Positions 47,069-57,229 of a stretch of 64,000 bases of DNA are shown in pieces. Origin of the DNA: Monosporascus cannonballus. Taxonomy: Eukaryota > Ascomycota > Sordariomycetes > Xylariales. The translations under genes and the position numbers were made by a program. The stretch spans positions 302,567 through 366,566 of the forward strand of contig QJNS01000047.1 in NCBI GenBank assembly GCA_004154925.1, in the 5' to 3' direction. The notes under the pieces were generated by a model that did not search any database, was not told where the DNA came from, and was given only the letters and a program-made list of their open reading frames with translations. Every line of letters begins with the position of its first letter. Position 1 is the stretch's first letter.

Positions 47069-49086
47069 ATGGTATCGCGACACAGACGCCCGATATGTAA
47101 CTCTGCTGGCAAAGTCACCGCCCAACTACTCCTATCCTTCCTTGCTGTAGCTGCTTCACCATCCGTCGCCGATATCGTACCCGTGCGTGGGTCGGAGGCC
47201 GTCCTGGCAGGTTCGCCTATACTATCTCCTTTGATACCGGAACCTCCGGAGCCGGCTGAGCACACCTTTGTATGTCGCCCCCTGCCAGTGGTCAACCTAC
47301 CATATCGCGGACTAACCAGGACGACCCTAGACTCTTCGTCATATTTTCCACCATGGAACGTACGAACATCCCGAACTACATCGGCGGAAAGACATTACTG
47401 AGCCCGAAGCCGAGGTGTGGTTGGCCGAAGATGACGGATTCGCGGCCGAGCGGATTCGCTCGTTGAAAGCAAAGAGTCAATCTCGAAGGATCGAGCGGTT
47501 GGCGGATAGAAGACCGAGCGTAGTCGACCCCATGGTCGCCGAAGCCCGTCGGAGGGGTGCTTTCTTCGTCAGCTCGCCATCAGCTTGGACTGTGGACGAT
47601 ATACCGGGGCCAAACATCACCGACAAAGAAACCGTTCTCACTATGGCGCTCATCGCAGCTGACGCCTATGTTGAAAAGCCGGGGATGCCCGATTGGGAGG
47701 AGGTCGGCAAACCATTCAATAAGAGTGAAGATTTCGGCTGGGAGAGTGACGGCTTGCGCGGCCATATCTGGGGGGACGAGTCCAACTCGACCGTCATAAT
47801 CGGCCTGAAAGGCACATCACCGGCTGTTTTCGATGGTGAAGGCACCACGACGAATGATAAAGTAAACGACAACCTGTTCTTCAGCTGCTGTTGTGCTCAG
47901 CAAGGGCAGTGGTCCTGGCATCAGGTCTGTGACTGCGCCACGGGTACTTACCAGTGCAACAACACCTGCGTAAAAGAGGCCTTGCATGCAGAGAACCGCT
48001 ATTACCAAGCTGCCAGGGAACTCTACGCGAACGTGACGGAACTCTACCCGGAATCCAATATATGGGTTGTGGGACATTCGCTGGGCGGTGCAGTTAGTTC
48101 ACTGCTCGGACTGACATACGGCCTGCCGGTTGTCACCTTCGAGGCGGTGCCTGAAGCTCTCGCCGCCGGTCGACTCGGGCTGCCGGTTCCTCCGAACGCG
48201 GACCCCAACTACCCCCAGACACGCGAATACACGGGGGCGTTCCACTTTGGCCACACTGCCGACCCTGTCTACATCGGCACGTGCAACGGTGCTACAGCCT
48301 CATGCTCTTTTGCGGGTTATGCTATGGAGTCGGCCTGCCATACCGGCTACGAGTGTGCCTATGATACCGTGGCCGACAAGGGTTGGCGGGTGGGCATAGG
48401 AACCCACAAGATCAGAGCGGTGATCAAGGATGTCCTCGAGGCATACGACGAAGTTGCCCAATGCAAGTTCACGCCCGAGTGCCGGGACTGCGTAAACTGG
48501 AAGATGTACGAGAGCAACAGTACGGACGGGACGACGTCGTCCAGCAGTTCTACCTCATCGAAGACGCGAACCAGAACTGCCACGTGCAAAACCCCTGGCT
48601 GGTGGGGCTGTCTTGACGAAACCACGACCACGGCTACGGCAACCGCCACTACTACAAGTTCGTCAACTTCCATGTGCAAGACGCCTGGATGGTAAGCGGT
48701 TTGATTATGTTCGCTACTAGGACAGATACTAATGGACGATAAAGGTTTGGATGTAAGGACGAGACCACGACGACCACGTCTAGCAGCAGCTCGTTTACTG
48801 CCTCTACGACGTGCGAGACGCCCGGCTGGTAAGCAGATGGGCCTACCATTCCGGGGCTTAAATCCGAGCTAACTTTCCTCCCAGGTTCGGCGGCTGCAAG
48901 GACAAGACTACCACAACCTCGACGTCCTCACCCACCGCCACGCCGAAACCGCATCCCATCACGCCAGCACCGACGATGACGAACGCGCCGACGGCTACAC
49001 CTACCGAGCCGCCTACGACATCGTGCATCAGGCGTAACTGGATCGGAATATGCAAGGAATACGGAGAGGCGTTCGGGGAACTGTGA
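47069..49086 (+). CDS. ATG15: Autophagic lipase Atg15 (615 aa, four exons)
   Basis: Exons 47,069-47,269, 47,331-48,691, 48,745-48,828 and 48,885-49,086; introns of 61, 53 and 56 bp with GTATGT or GTAAGC donors and CTAAC or ACTAAT branch sites. Splicing intron 1 joins EHTF to [10 protein letters not shown], the family's N-terminal hallmark, which fixes the ATG at 47,069. A hydrophobic segment near residues 20-35 is the signal anchor. The lipase motif GHSLGG places the nucleophile at Ser317; the Cys-rich [10 protein letters not shown] and [12 protein letters not shown] stretches are typical of fungal Atg15. The protein enters the vacuole and breaks down phospholipid membranes of autophagic bodies. 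After the catalytic part, a C-terminal Thr/Ser-rich region repeats a C-x-TPGW-x-GC module; exon 3 encodes exactly one 28-residue unit between two phase-2 introns. Convergent with ADE5,7. Confidence 0.95.
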
Positions 49087-49464
49087 TTTCTATCGTTATC
49101 TATTATTAGCATTAGCATCGCCGACTAGGTAGAATAGTCCCGGAGTTGGTTCGGCTTGGTCGGTTTCTCTTTCCGCCCCACGAGAATGGACAAGTAATTC
49201 TCTTCAAGAAACGATCCCGTTTTCGAGGTTGTCTTGCTTTTGTCTACCGACCTATCCTCAAACCCGGCCCCACAGGTTACATGCATATAAGTCAATCCCA
49301 TCCATCCATCCCCGCAGAACGTGTTCCTCTAATCGTAGACCCCGAAAACATAGGCATATGAAACAGTAGTATCGATCCACCCACCGACTTCACTCATCAC
49401 CCGAACCTTCCCCCCTTTTCTCAACTACCACCCGTCTGACCGTTCCCGCCCCGTCTACTCCGGC
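49087..49464. other. Convergent intergenic region (ATG15/ADE5,7)
   Basis: 378 bp between two stop codons. It holds the 3' ends of both transcripts; no gene or repeat is seen. Confidence 0.5.
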
Positions 49465-51864
49465 TTAGTTATCCCACACCTCGAGATTCTTCAACGCGCA
49501 CCCGCCATCGCCGTCGACGAGCTTCCCGATGACGTAGACGGTCTCGCCGGCGCTCCGCATGCTAGCGGCGACGTCGTCGGCGTCGGCGGCGCCCACGACG
49601 GCCACCATGCCGACGCCGGCGTTGAAGGTGCGCGCGCCCTCGGCGGCCGGCACGTTGCCGGCCTTCTTGAGCCAGCGGAACACGGGCGGCAGCGGCCAGG
49701 CGGCGACGTCGATCTCGGCCCCCAGCCTAGGAGAGGAGGAGGAGGGGGAGGGTTGGGAAAACATGCGCGGCACGTTCTCCACGAGCCCGCCGCCCGTGAT
49801 GTGCGCGAGGCCCTTGAGGCGCGGCAGCACCGACAGCACGGAGCGCACGTAGATGCGCGTCGGCGTCAGCAGGGACGCGCCGACGGTCTTGTTCGCCGAA
49901 CCCTCCTCCTCCCACGGCGCCGGCGCGTCGTACGACAGCCCCTCGCGCGCCAGGATCCGGCGCACCAGCGAGAACCCGTTGGAGTGGACGCCCGAGGACG
50001 CGAGGCCGAGCAGCACGTCCCCGGGCCGCATGCGGTCGTGGCGCGGCAGGCGGGCGGCGGGGCGCATGGCGCCGACGGCGGCGCCCGCGGCGTCGTAGTC
50101 GGCTTCGCGGTACATGCCCGGCATCTCGGCGGTCTCGCCGCCGACGAGGGCGCACCCGGCATCGCGGCAGCCCGCGGCGACGCCCTCGACGAAGGCGGCC
50201 GCCGCGGCCGCGTCGAGCCGGCTGCAGCCGAAGTAGTCGAGGAACATGAGCGGCTCGGCGCCCTGCACGACGAGGTCGTTGACGTTCATGGCCACCAGAT
50301 CGATGCCCACGGTGCTGTGGTCCCCGGTCGCCTGCGCGACCATCAGCTTCGTGCCCACGCCGTCGATGGCGCCGACCAGGATCAGCGCGTCGGCCGTGTA
50401 GCCGGCCTTGGACAGGTCAACCTCGCCTCCGAACCCCCCTATTTCTGCGTCGGCACCGGGCCGCGCGGTGGATCGGACCGCCTTGCGGATCCGCTCGACG
50501 AATTGATTCCCCGCGTCGATGCTGACGCCAGACTGCGCGTATGTTAGGGCCTCCTTCGTCTGATTCGTGGGCTTAAATGCGCGGTGTGCGATATCCTTTC
50601 GATAATACATGTCCTTGAACTGGATCAACTTAACGCCCTCGTACGCCCTGTCGACAGCTGCCCGGAGACTCTCTGTGGCTGTCGCACTGGCAGCGATAAC
50701 CCGGCCACCCGCCGTCCTTAACGTGCCGTCCACCAATTTCGTTCCGGCGTGGAATATGTTGATACCGGCCGGTGGCGTGGAGACGGTCATCTCGTCGCCC
50801 TTGGCATAGGACTCGGGATAACCGCCGGCCGCCACGACAACGGTTGTGCTGAACCTAGGCTCGACCTTGATAGAGACGCTATCGAGATAGCCTTGCGTAC
50901 AGGCAACCATAATCTTAGCCAGATCCGTATCGTCGGACAGCAGGGGCAGAACAGTCTGCGTCTCGGGATCGCCGAATCGCACATTGTATTCCAGGACCTT
51001 CGGGCCGTCCGCGGTGATCATGAGGCCAGTGAAAAGGACGCCCTTAAACGGCATCTCGTCCTTGCGCATGCCATCGATGGTAGGCCGGATGATGTCCCGG
51101 TCGATCTGCGCGACCAGCTCAGGGGTCGCGAGATTGGTCGGCGCATAGCATCCCATACCACCAGTGTTGAGGCCCGTGTCTCCTTCGCCGATCCTCTTGT
51201 GGTCCTGGGCCGGGGGCAACGACTTGATTACGTGGCCGTCGCTGAATGTCAACACGCTCAGCTCGTCGCCGGTCAGGAACTCCTCGATGACTATCTCGTC
51301 TCCGGCCGCTCCAAATTCCCTCTTCAGCATGACATCCTCGAGCGCCTTATACGCCTCCTCTTTCGTCTCCGGGATGAGAACACCCTTTCCGGCCGCGAGG
51401 CCGCTAGCCTTGATAACGACATTGTGTTGCACGCTGTCGAGATACGCGCGGGCCCTGTCGTAATTGGTGAAGTTCTCGTAGGCGGCCGTGGGGATGTTGT
51501 GTTTCTTCATGAAGTCCTTGGAGAAAGTCTTGCTCCCTTCCATCCGCGCGGCCTTCAGCGACGGGCCGAAGCTCGGGATGCCCGCTTCTTCGAAGAAGTC
51601 CACGGCGCCAGCCACTAGAGGCGCCTCCGGGCCGGGGACCACATAGTTGATGTTGTTTTTCCGCGCGAGGTCGAGCAGAGCCGGGAAGTCCTCGGCCGAT
51701 ACTGACGTGTCGTTCTTGACTTTGGAGCAGGTCGCTGTGCCTCCATTGCCAGGTACCGCGATGATGGACTCGACCAAAGGCGACTGACTCAGCTTCCATG
51801 CAATAGCATGCTCTCGGCCTCCGTTGCCGATGAGGAGGATGCGGAGCGGGTATTTAATTGGCAT
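49465..51864 (-). CDS. ADE5,7: Bifunctional GARS-AIRS, purine biosynthesis (799 aa)
   Basis: Phosphoribosylamine-glycine ligase (GARS) fused to phosphoribosylformylglycinamidine cyclo-ligase (AIRS), cytosolic steps 2 and 5 of de novo IMP synthesis. The first ATG is at 51,864, followed by LRILLIGNGGREHA, the GARS N-terminus. The frame is open 18 codons further upstream but has no ATG there. GARS fills about residues 1-430, with an ATP-grasp domain (GLAAGKGV, GLNTGGMGCYAPT, EYNVRFGDPETQ). AIRS fills about 450-799 (GAIDGVGTK, MNVNDLVVQGAEPLMFLDYF, GGETAEMPG, HITGGGL). The length matches the yeast homolog (about 802 aa). Single exon. The second half is notably GC-rich with Ala-rich stretches, but all key motifs are present. 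Its 5' side faces the dephospho-CoA kinase gene across about 1.1 kb. Confidence 0.97.
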   Translation of the reverse strand: MPIKYPLRILLIGNGGREHAIAWKLSQSPLVESIIAVPGNGGTATCSKVKNDTSVSAEDFPALLDLARKNNINYVVPGPEAPLVAGAVDFFEEAGIPSFGPSLKAARMEGSKTFSKDFMKKHNIPTAAYENFTNYDRARAYLDSVQHNVVIKASGLAAGKGVLIPETKEEAYKALEDVMLKREFGAAGDEIVIEEFLTGDELSVLTFSDGHVIKSLPPAQDHKRIGEGDTGLNTGGMGCYAPTNLATPELVAQIDRDIIRPTIDGMRKDEMPFKGVLFTGLMITADGPKVLEYNVRFGDPETQTVLPLLSDDTDLAKIMVACTQGYLDSVSIKVEPRFSTTVVVAAGGYPESYAKGDEMTVSTPPAGINIFHAGTKLVDGTLRTAGGRVIAASATATESLRAAVDRAYEGVKLIQFKDMYYRKDIAHRAFKPTNQTKEALTYAQSGVSIDAGNQFVERIRKAVRSTARPGADAEIGGFGGEVDLSKAGYTADALILVGAIDGVGTKLMVAQATGDHSTVGIDLVAMNVNDLVVQGAEPLMFLDYFGCSRLDAAAAAAFVEGVAAGCRDAGCALVGGETAEMPGMYREADYDAAGAAVGAMRPAARLPRHDRMRPGDVLLGLASSGVHSNGFSLVRRILAREGLSYDAPAPWEEEGSANKTVGASLLTPTRIYVRSVLSVLPRLKGLAHITGGGLVENVPRMFSQPSPSSSSPRLGAEIDVAAWPLPPVFRWLKKAGNVPAAEGARTFNAGVGMVAVVGAADADDVAASMRSAGETVYVIGKLVDGDGGCALKNLEVWDN

Positions 51865-52939
51865 CTTGGGGATATGCTGGAACTGGAGATGACCGGACTT
51901 TGAAATTAGAATGGCCAACCTACAGCCTTGTCGGAGGAGCCCCTTTCCACGAAGACAGACTGGTGGGCGAGCAGAGGCCTAGAATGCGATAACAGGACCC
52001 CTTGGAAATTTTTTAAAAATTACCATTACCCCTCAAGTCTGACAGAGTGCCCCTCCCCCGCACAGATGGCGTTGGGAGAACCCCACCAATGCAAGTCAGG
52101 TAAGCTGATAGTCACTTAGTACACTCGAACCCTTGTTTTATTGTATGCGGGTCCCCTGTGACCTTTCGAGACCTGTATCCAACAGCTTTTGTATCTTCTT
52201 ACCTAGATTCCTAGGACATCCCTTCGTATGTTAGTAAACTAATACAAGAGAAAATAGGTGATAGTTGGCCCATGCGCTCCATATATACCGGGCTTCACAT
52301 ACAATAAAAAAAAGGTCAACTATAAGCCCCAGCTAGAACCTCTCAGCCTTACTAAGTTCTACAGCAAGGAGCACAGCAAAGCCAAAAGAATTACATAATA
52401 AACAAAGTCCATTTTACTTACAAGGCGCATGCGGAAAAAAGACTCGTCTCATGAGCATCTTTTCGAGGTGCTAAATTACTCGCTCAAGCCCCCGGCCGAA
52501 ACCCCCTAAAGAACAGTGTGAGGTAGATGAAAACGCTTCTCCGGAGAGCTGCATTGGACTCTTGCCACAGACCAAAATGATTAGGGTTTCCTTGGAAGGT
52601 CTACAGGTTTTGGACCTTCAAGCCGTCCACGAAATCGAAGGGCTAGAGCCTTCAGATATGTTATTAGAGCTTCGAGTATTGTTAACTTCAATAGCAAGCA
52701 TCCTCTCGTGATACCTCCTCATATGCACCATGCACGGGCTTGCATGCCAAGTCTTTATATCGATAAGCGAATCTGTGACCCACAGCGGAAATATCCGTAG
52801 ATCGCACCACGGGAAGCACAAGTCTCGTCAGGACCTCGGGAACGTCCGTCCTCATATGCCCGTTAAAATCACGACACCGGACTTCAGCCATTGTCGATGC
52901 AAACATCACGTCCATAGGACACCAGTAGTAGCATTTACC
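51865..52939. other. Divergent promoter region (ADE5,7 / CAB5)
   Basis: 1.07 kb between two divergent start codons. No repeat, RNA gene or convincing frame is seen. An open extension of the CAB5 frame reaches back to 52,730, but its composition and lack of similarity mark it as leader. Confidence 0.5.
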
Positions 52940-53764
52940 ATGTTGTTCCTAGGTTTAACCGGCTCCATAGCCACCGGGAAGTCTACAGTGTCTTCTGTTC
53001 TGGCGTCGCCGCCATACTCGCTGCCCATCATTGATGCCGACATCCTTGCGCGCAAGGTGGTGGAGCCCGGTACGGCCGGCTACAACGCCATCGTGAAGTA
53101 CTTCGGTCCGACAACGCCGGATTTACTGGTTCCCGCATCCAAGTCGATGCCTGAAGATGGCCCGGACGGCAGGGGTAGGCCGCTGAACAGACCGGCCCTG
53201 GGCAGGCGCGTCTTCGGCGACAGCGAGGAGCGGAAAAAGGACCGGGCCGTGCTGAACGGCATCGTGCACCCCGCCGTGAGGAACGAGGTGTACAAGACGC
53301 TCTTCTGGCATTACCTGAGGGGCTGCTGGGCGGTGGTCCTGGACGTGCCTCTGCTCTTCGAGAGCGGCTGGGATAAGCTCTCCGGTGTGGTGATGGTGGT
53401 GGCCGTCAGAGACCCGGAGGTGCAGATGCAGCGGTTGATGGAGCGGGATCCCCATCTGAGCCGGGAGGACGCCCAGAATCGCGTTCTCAGCCAGACGGAC
53501 GTCCGGTTGAAGGCGAAGAGGTGCGAAGCAAGGGGAGAGGGAAAAGGAGTCGTCGTATGGAACGACGGGACGAAAGAGCAGTTGAGGGCACAGGTCGACG
53601 CTGCCATCCGGGAGATCAGAAGGAGCAGCCCGCCTTGGTGGAACTGGCTGTGCCTGCTCTTCCCTCCCGTGGGTGTCGCTGCGGGAGCGTGGACGTATTG
53701 GCAGAACGTCAACATAAACAAGAGGTGGCAAGAGATGGAATTGAGCGAGAAGGCCAAGTTATGA
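52940..53764 (+). CDS. CAB5: Dephospho-CoA kinase (274 aa)
   Basis: Phosphorylates the ribose 3'-OH of dephospho-CoA, the last step of coenzyme A synthesis. The ATG at 52,940 is chosen because the family's N-terminus follows at once: MLFLGLTGSIATGKST, with the P-loop at residues 8-16. IIDADILARKVVEPG gives Asp32 and Asp34 of the CoaE signature. R-x-x-L-N-x-I-V-H-P, V-V-L-D-V-P-L-L-F-E-S and a late lid-like R-L-M-E-R-D motif follow. An upstream ATG at 52,730 would add 70 residues without family similarity. About 25 residues after position 65 look like a fungal insertion. A hydrophobic segment with a Trp-rich edge at about 232-255 suggests a C-terminal membrane anchor, as in several fungal homologs (inference: mitochondrial or ER surface). 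Single exon. Confidence 0.93.
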   Translation: MLFLGLTGSIATGKSTVSSVLASPPYSLPIIDADILARKVVEPGTAGYNAIVKYFGPTTPDLLVPASKSMPEDGPDGRGRPLNRPALGRRVFGDSEERKKDRAVLNGIVHPAVRNEVYKTLFWHYLRGCWAVVLDVPLLFESGWDKLSGVVMVVAVRDPEVQMQRLMERDPHLSREDAQNRVLSQTDVRLKAKRCEARGEGKGVVVWNDGTKEQLRAQVDAAIREIRRSSPPWWNWLCLLFPPVGVAAGAWTYWQNVNINKRWQEMELSEKAKL

Positions 53765-54249
53765 TGATCCCCGTTGTCCCAATTTTAGGCGGTTGCTGGG
53801 GTCACCAGACTGTATAATTTGCAAGGAAGGTCTATCCAAGATCCGCGAATATTCATTCAATATCTTCTTATTTATCCTTTTCACCAGACCCGTGCGTTAT
53901 ACTTCCTAGTTTCTCAGCCAGCTCTACTACTTGCCGTCATTACCTTTCCAGCGCTTGGAGTGGATTCGAGTTCAAGAAATTTGAACATCCGCGTACGCAG
54001 TCCTCAATTCTCTACACTGCCTATTTTCTCTCAACACACACAATACATAGACAACACCCTCATCCATCCCCATCCCGAAATTGCAGATCATTGACACTCC
54101 CGGCCTCAAGGCTCCTAGGACTGCACCCTACATTATCCCATATCTTTCGTAACCGGCACCTATTTCTATCACTAACTAGTGACCCTCTTCAGTTGATCAC
54201 CTAGAGGCAAGACTTGCCAGGGACGCATTCCCAATTGTCTCTGCCCATC
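53765..54249. other. Intergenic, promoter and leader of the WG-repeat gene
   Basis: 485 bp, pyrimidine- and CA-rich in the second half (TCTCTCAACACACACAATAC near 54,029), typical of a fungal 5' UTR. No further feature is seen. Confidence 0.5.
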
Positions 54250-57229
54250 ATGCCGCCGAATTCATTCTGCGAGTGGGTAGTAGGCTGCAACGTGGAGCGC
54301 ACAAAGAATCGAGTTTCGGGCAGACGGCCGGTTGTTGCCGTAGCAATAGAGACGGACGATGAGACCGACACCGACACGGTCAAAATCGCCTACCCGAGGA
54401 CGAGACCACCGAGAAGGACGAAGCAGGTCCGCTTCTCGGAATGTACAAAACCGGCACTGAAGAGCCCACCGGCCGATACTCCGCCGGCCGACACTCCACC
54501 GGCCGAAACTCCACCGGCCGACACTCCACCGGCCGATACTCCACCGGCCGAAACTCCATCAACACCAGAACCAGAGGTCAGTACTAGCAGTGACACGAGT
54601 GGCAACGAAAGTACTACTCCTAGTACGGACGAAGAAGAAGACGAAGTGCTTTCGGATTGCCCCTGCACGAGATGCATCACGGGACGCAGAAAACTGAAGA
54701 AAGAGAAGCAGGCCAAGGAGAAAAATGGCAACGCGGACTCGTCCGAAGATGCATCAGAGGAGGCAGCTGCCGCCGCCGCTGTCCATGCTAAACACAAGGC
54801 GAAGAAATACAAGAAATCCAAGCAGAAGGGCTCCAAGGATACAGCCGAGAAGGGCAAAGGCAAGGCCAAGAAGGGTAAGCAGCAGTCCGACACCGAGTCC
54901 GAGAGCACCGAGGCGATGGAGTCGAAGACCGACACGGAGCCCGAATCCGAAGAAGAGCCCAAGAAGAAGCAGCAGGACAAGCAGCAGCAGCAGAAGAAGA
55001 AGAAGAAGAAGAAGAAGAAAAGCAAGAATCAGACCGCCGAGGCTACAGAGCCGGAGACCGACACGGAGCCGGAGACCGACACGGAGCCGGAGACCGACAC
55101 GGAGCCCGAGCCCGAGTCGGGACCCGCAGCAACCGAGTCCGAACCCGAAGAAGAGCCCAAGGAAAAGCAAGAAAAGAAGAACAAGGGCAAAAAGCAGAAG
55201 CCCGAGCCCGAGAAGAGCAAGAAGAATGGCAAGCAGGCTAAGCAGCAGGAGAAGGGCGAGAAAGACGGCGAGCAGGAAAAGGCGGGCGGCGAGGAAACGG
55301 CCCCAGAACCGGCGGCCAAGAAGGACAGCAGGCGAACGCGGCCGTCTCCTCCTCCTCCTCCTCCTCCTCCTCCTCCCGCCCCCGCCCTGCGAGCGCCCAA
55401 CCTCCTCCTCAAACCCCGGGCCCACGTGCTGCACGTCGAGCACGCCGTCGAGTCGCCCGACGACCCCCGCCCCAACGCCTTCTACGACAACGACAGCGGC
55501 GTCATGCGCGTCTACCACGGCCCCGTCTACGGCAACCCCGCCGGCGTCCTCTACCCCAAGCGCATCTACAACGACCGGTCGCTGCCCCTCGGCACGCCGC
55601 ACCCCCTGCACAACCCCTGGTACAGCGGCTTCGCCGGCGGTCAGCCGGCAGCGCTACAGCAGGGCCCGCCACCGCCGCCGCCGCCGCCGCAGGGCGGGGG
55701 TCCCGCGCAGTGGTTCCAGGGCTGGGGCACGGCGGTCGCCCCCGCCGGCGGCGGCGGGGGCGGGAGCGCGCCGGAGGCCCCGCTGCCGCCGGTGCCAGAG
55801 TTCGGCGTCGACAAGGACGCCTACAGGAGGGCGGTGCGCGACAGCCAGTCGCCGACCCCGAAGCCGGGCAGGATGGCCACCGACTCGAACAACGTCTTCC
55901 CTTCCATCGAGAGTCCCGAGATCCGCCGAGAACGGGCCAGTAAGTCGAGCCGGAGCGGCGGCGGCGGGTCCGGGCGCACCCGCAGGATGGACACCGCCGG
56001 GCTGTGGGGCACTCAGAGTGAACCCGGACCGAGCGGCGGGTCCGCCGGGAACAACGGCGGCGGCAACGGTGGTAGGAAGAGGAACGACGGCGTCACCTGG
56101 GCCGACGACGGCAACAACAACAACAACAATAACAGCGACGGCGCGAACGACGCCCGGCGGCAAACGGCGAGCAAGGGCCGCAGCGGCGTGTTCGCGGACC
56201 TCGAGGACATCATGAAGCGCGACCAGGCGAAGATGAAGGCGAGCGAGGAGCGCTGGAGCAACCGCAGCCGGGACAGCAAGGAGCCCAGCTCCGACAAGGA
56301 CTGGCCTTCCGTCAAGGCGAATAGCAACAATGGCAGTTGGGGAGGCAGGGGCAGCAAGGAGGCGAGCCCGGATAAGGATTGGACCACGGGCGGTGGTAAT
56401 AATAACGATAACGGCAGTTGGGGAGGCAAGAGCAGCGGCAGCTGGGGAGGTAACAGGAATGATGCTAGCGGTGGTGATACTTGGGGAGACACCAATGCGT
56501 CGGGGAATAACGGATGGCCGATCACGGCCTCGGGCAGCGATGGATGGGGCTGTGGGAATACTTTCAATGCCGGGGGCGACACGTGGGGAGACGCCAACTA
56601 TTTTAACGGCGGCAGCAGCACATGGGGAAATGGTAACACCGCCGGCGACTGGTGGGGAGACAGCAACAATGCCGGCGGCAATCAAACCTGGGGCGATAGC
56701 AACATCAACAGCGGCAACGCCAACGACAATAACGCGCAGGCCACCGGCAACGGTAAGTCTATCCTACTCTTGCCCCCTTTCCCGACTGCCCTTGCCCCCC
56801 AAACCTACACCCCAAAGTGCTTCACCTCTCCCCCTCCCCTTTTCTTCCAAAGTTCCCTTTCTAACCACGGTAATTTACCTCACCCCAGGCCGCGTCAAAA
56901 CGCCCAGTCCCATGGCGGGCGGCTGGCCCAGCCCCTCTCTCTCGACCTCGAACCCGACGACGAACCAGCCGCCGCCCGGCGCCGACGGCGGCAACGTGGT
57001 GGCCGGCGGCGGCGGCGGCGGCGGCGGCGAGGACGACCCCTCGACATGGGGCGGCGCCGGCGGCGCCAACAACACGCGGTGGGACACCCAGCGCTGGGGC
57101 GATCCTAGCCGGCACTGGGGCGACCCGACGATGGCGCAGAGCTCGGGTGGCGTGTTCGACAATGACGACGCCTGGAACGGTAATGGTAAGGGCAAGGGGA
57201 GAGCGGCCGAGAGGGAGGTGGAGTGGTAG
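54250..57229 (+). CDS. Low-complexity protein with WG-repeat C-terminus (947 aa, two exons)
   Basis: Exons 54,250-56,752 and 56,889-57,229; the 136-bp intron has GTAAGT, a TTCTAACC branch and CCCCAG, and joins in frame. The first ATG is at 54,250. In order: a short conserved-looking N-terminus (CEWVVGCNVERTK); six PPA[D/E]T units at about 73-102; a CPCTRC motif near 150; long Lys/Glu/Gln tracts with a K9 run; four copies of E-T-D-T-E-P near 267-285; poly-Pro near 366; an ordered block (NAFYDNDSGVMRVYHGPVYG) near 410-430; poly-Pro and poly-Gly; then from about 695 a Gly/Asn-rich region with about a dozen WG dipeptides (GSWGG, DTWGD, STWGN), continued across the intron by QRWGD and RHWGD. Basic tracts suggest a nuclear protein. 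WG repeats in disordered sequence resemble Argonaute-binding (AGO-hook) platforms, which is only an inference. No named family is recognised. Confidence 0.8.

Noticed and set aside
47415..47423. Start of the Atg15 frame at 47,415
   Set aside because: The codon is GTG, and the frame is joined by an intron to an upstream exon that supplies the conserved N-terminus.
50749..51618. 289-codon frame antisense to ADE5,7
   Set aside because: Shadow of a conserved enzyme; no family features.
51865..51918. N-terminal extension of ADE5,7 to 51,918
   Set aside because: Would start on TTG; the first ATG at 51,864 leads directly into the conserved GARS start.
54214..54249. WG-repeat protein starting at 54,214
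   Set aside because: The codon there is TTG; the first ATG is at 54,250.
54390..56685. Long antisense and alternate-frame ORFs over the WG-repeat gene (211, 285, 343, 496 and other codons)
   Set aside because: Produced by low-complexity GC-rich sequence; composed of Leu, Arg or Ser runs. The chosen frame alone is joined cleanly across a consensus intron.
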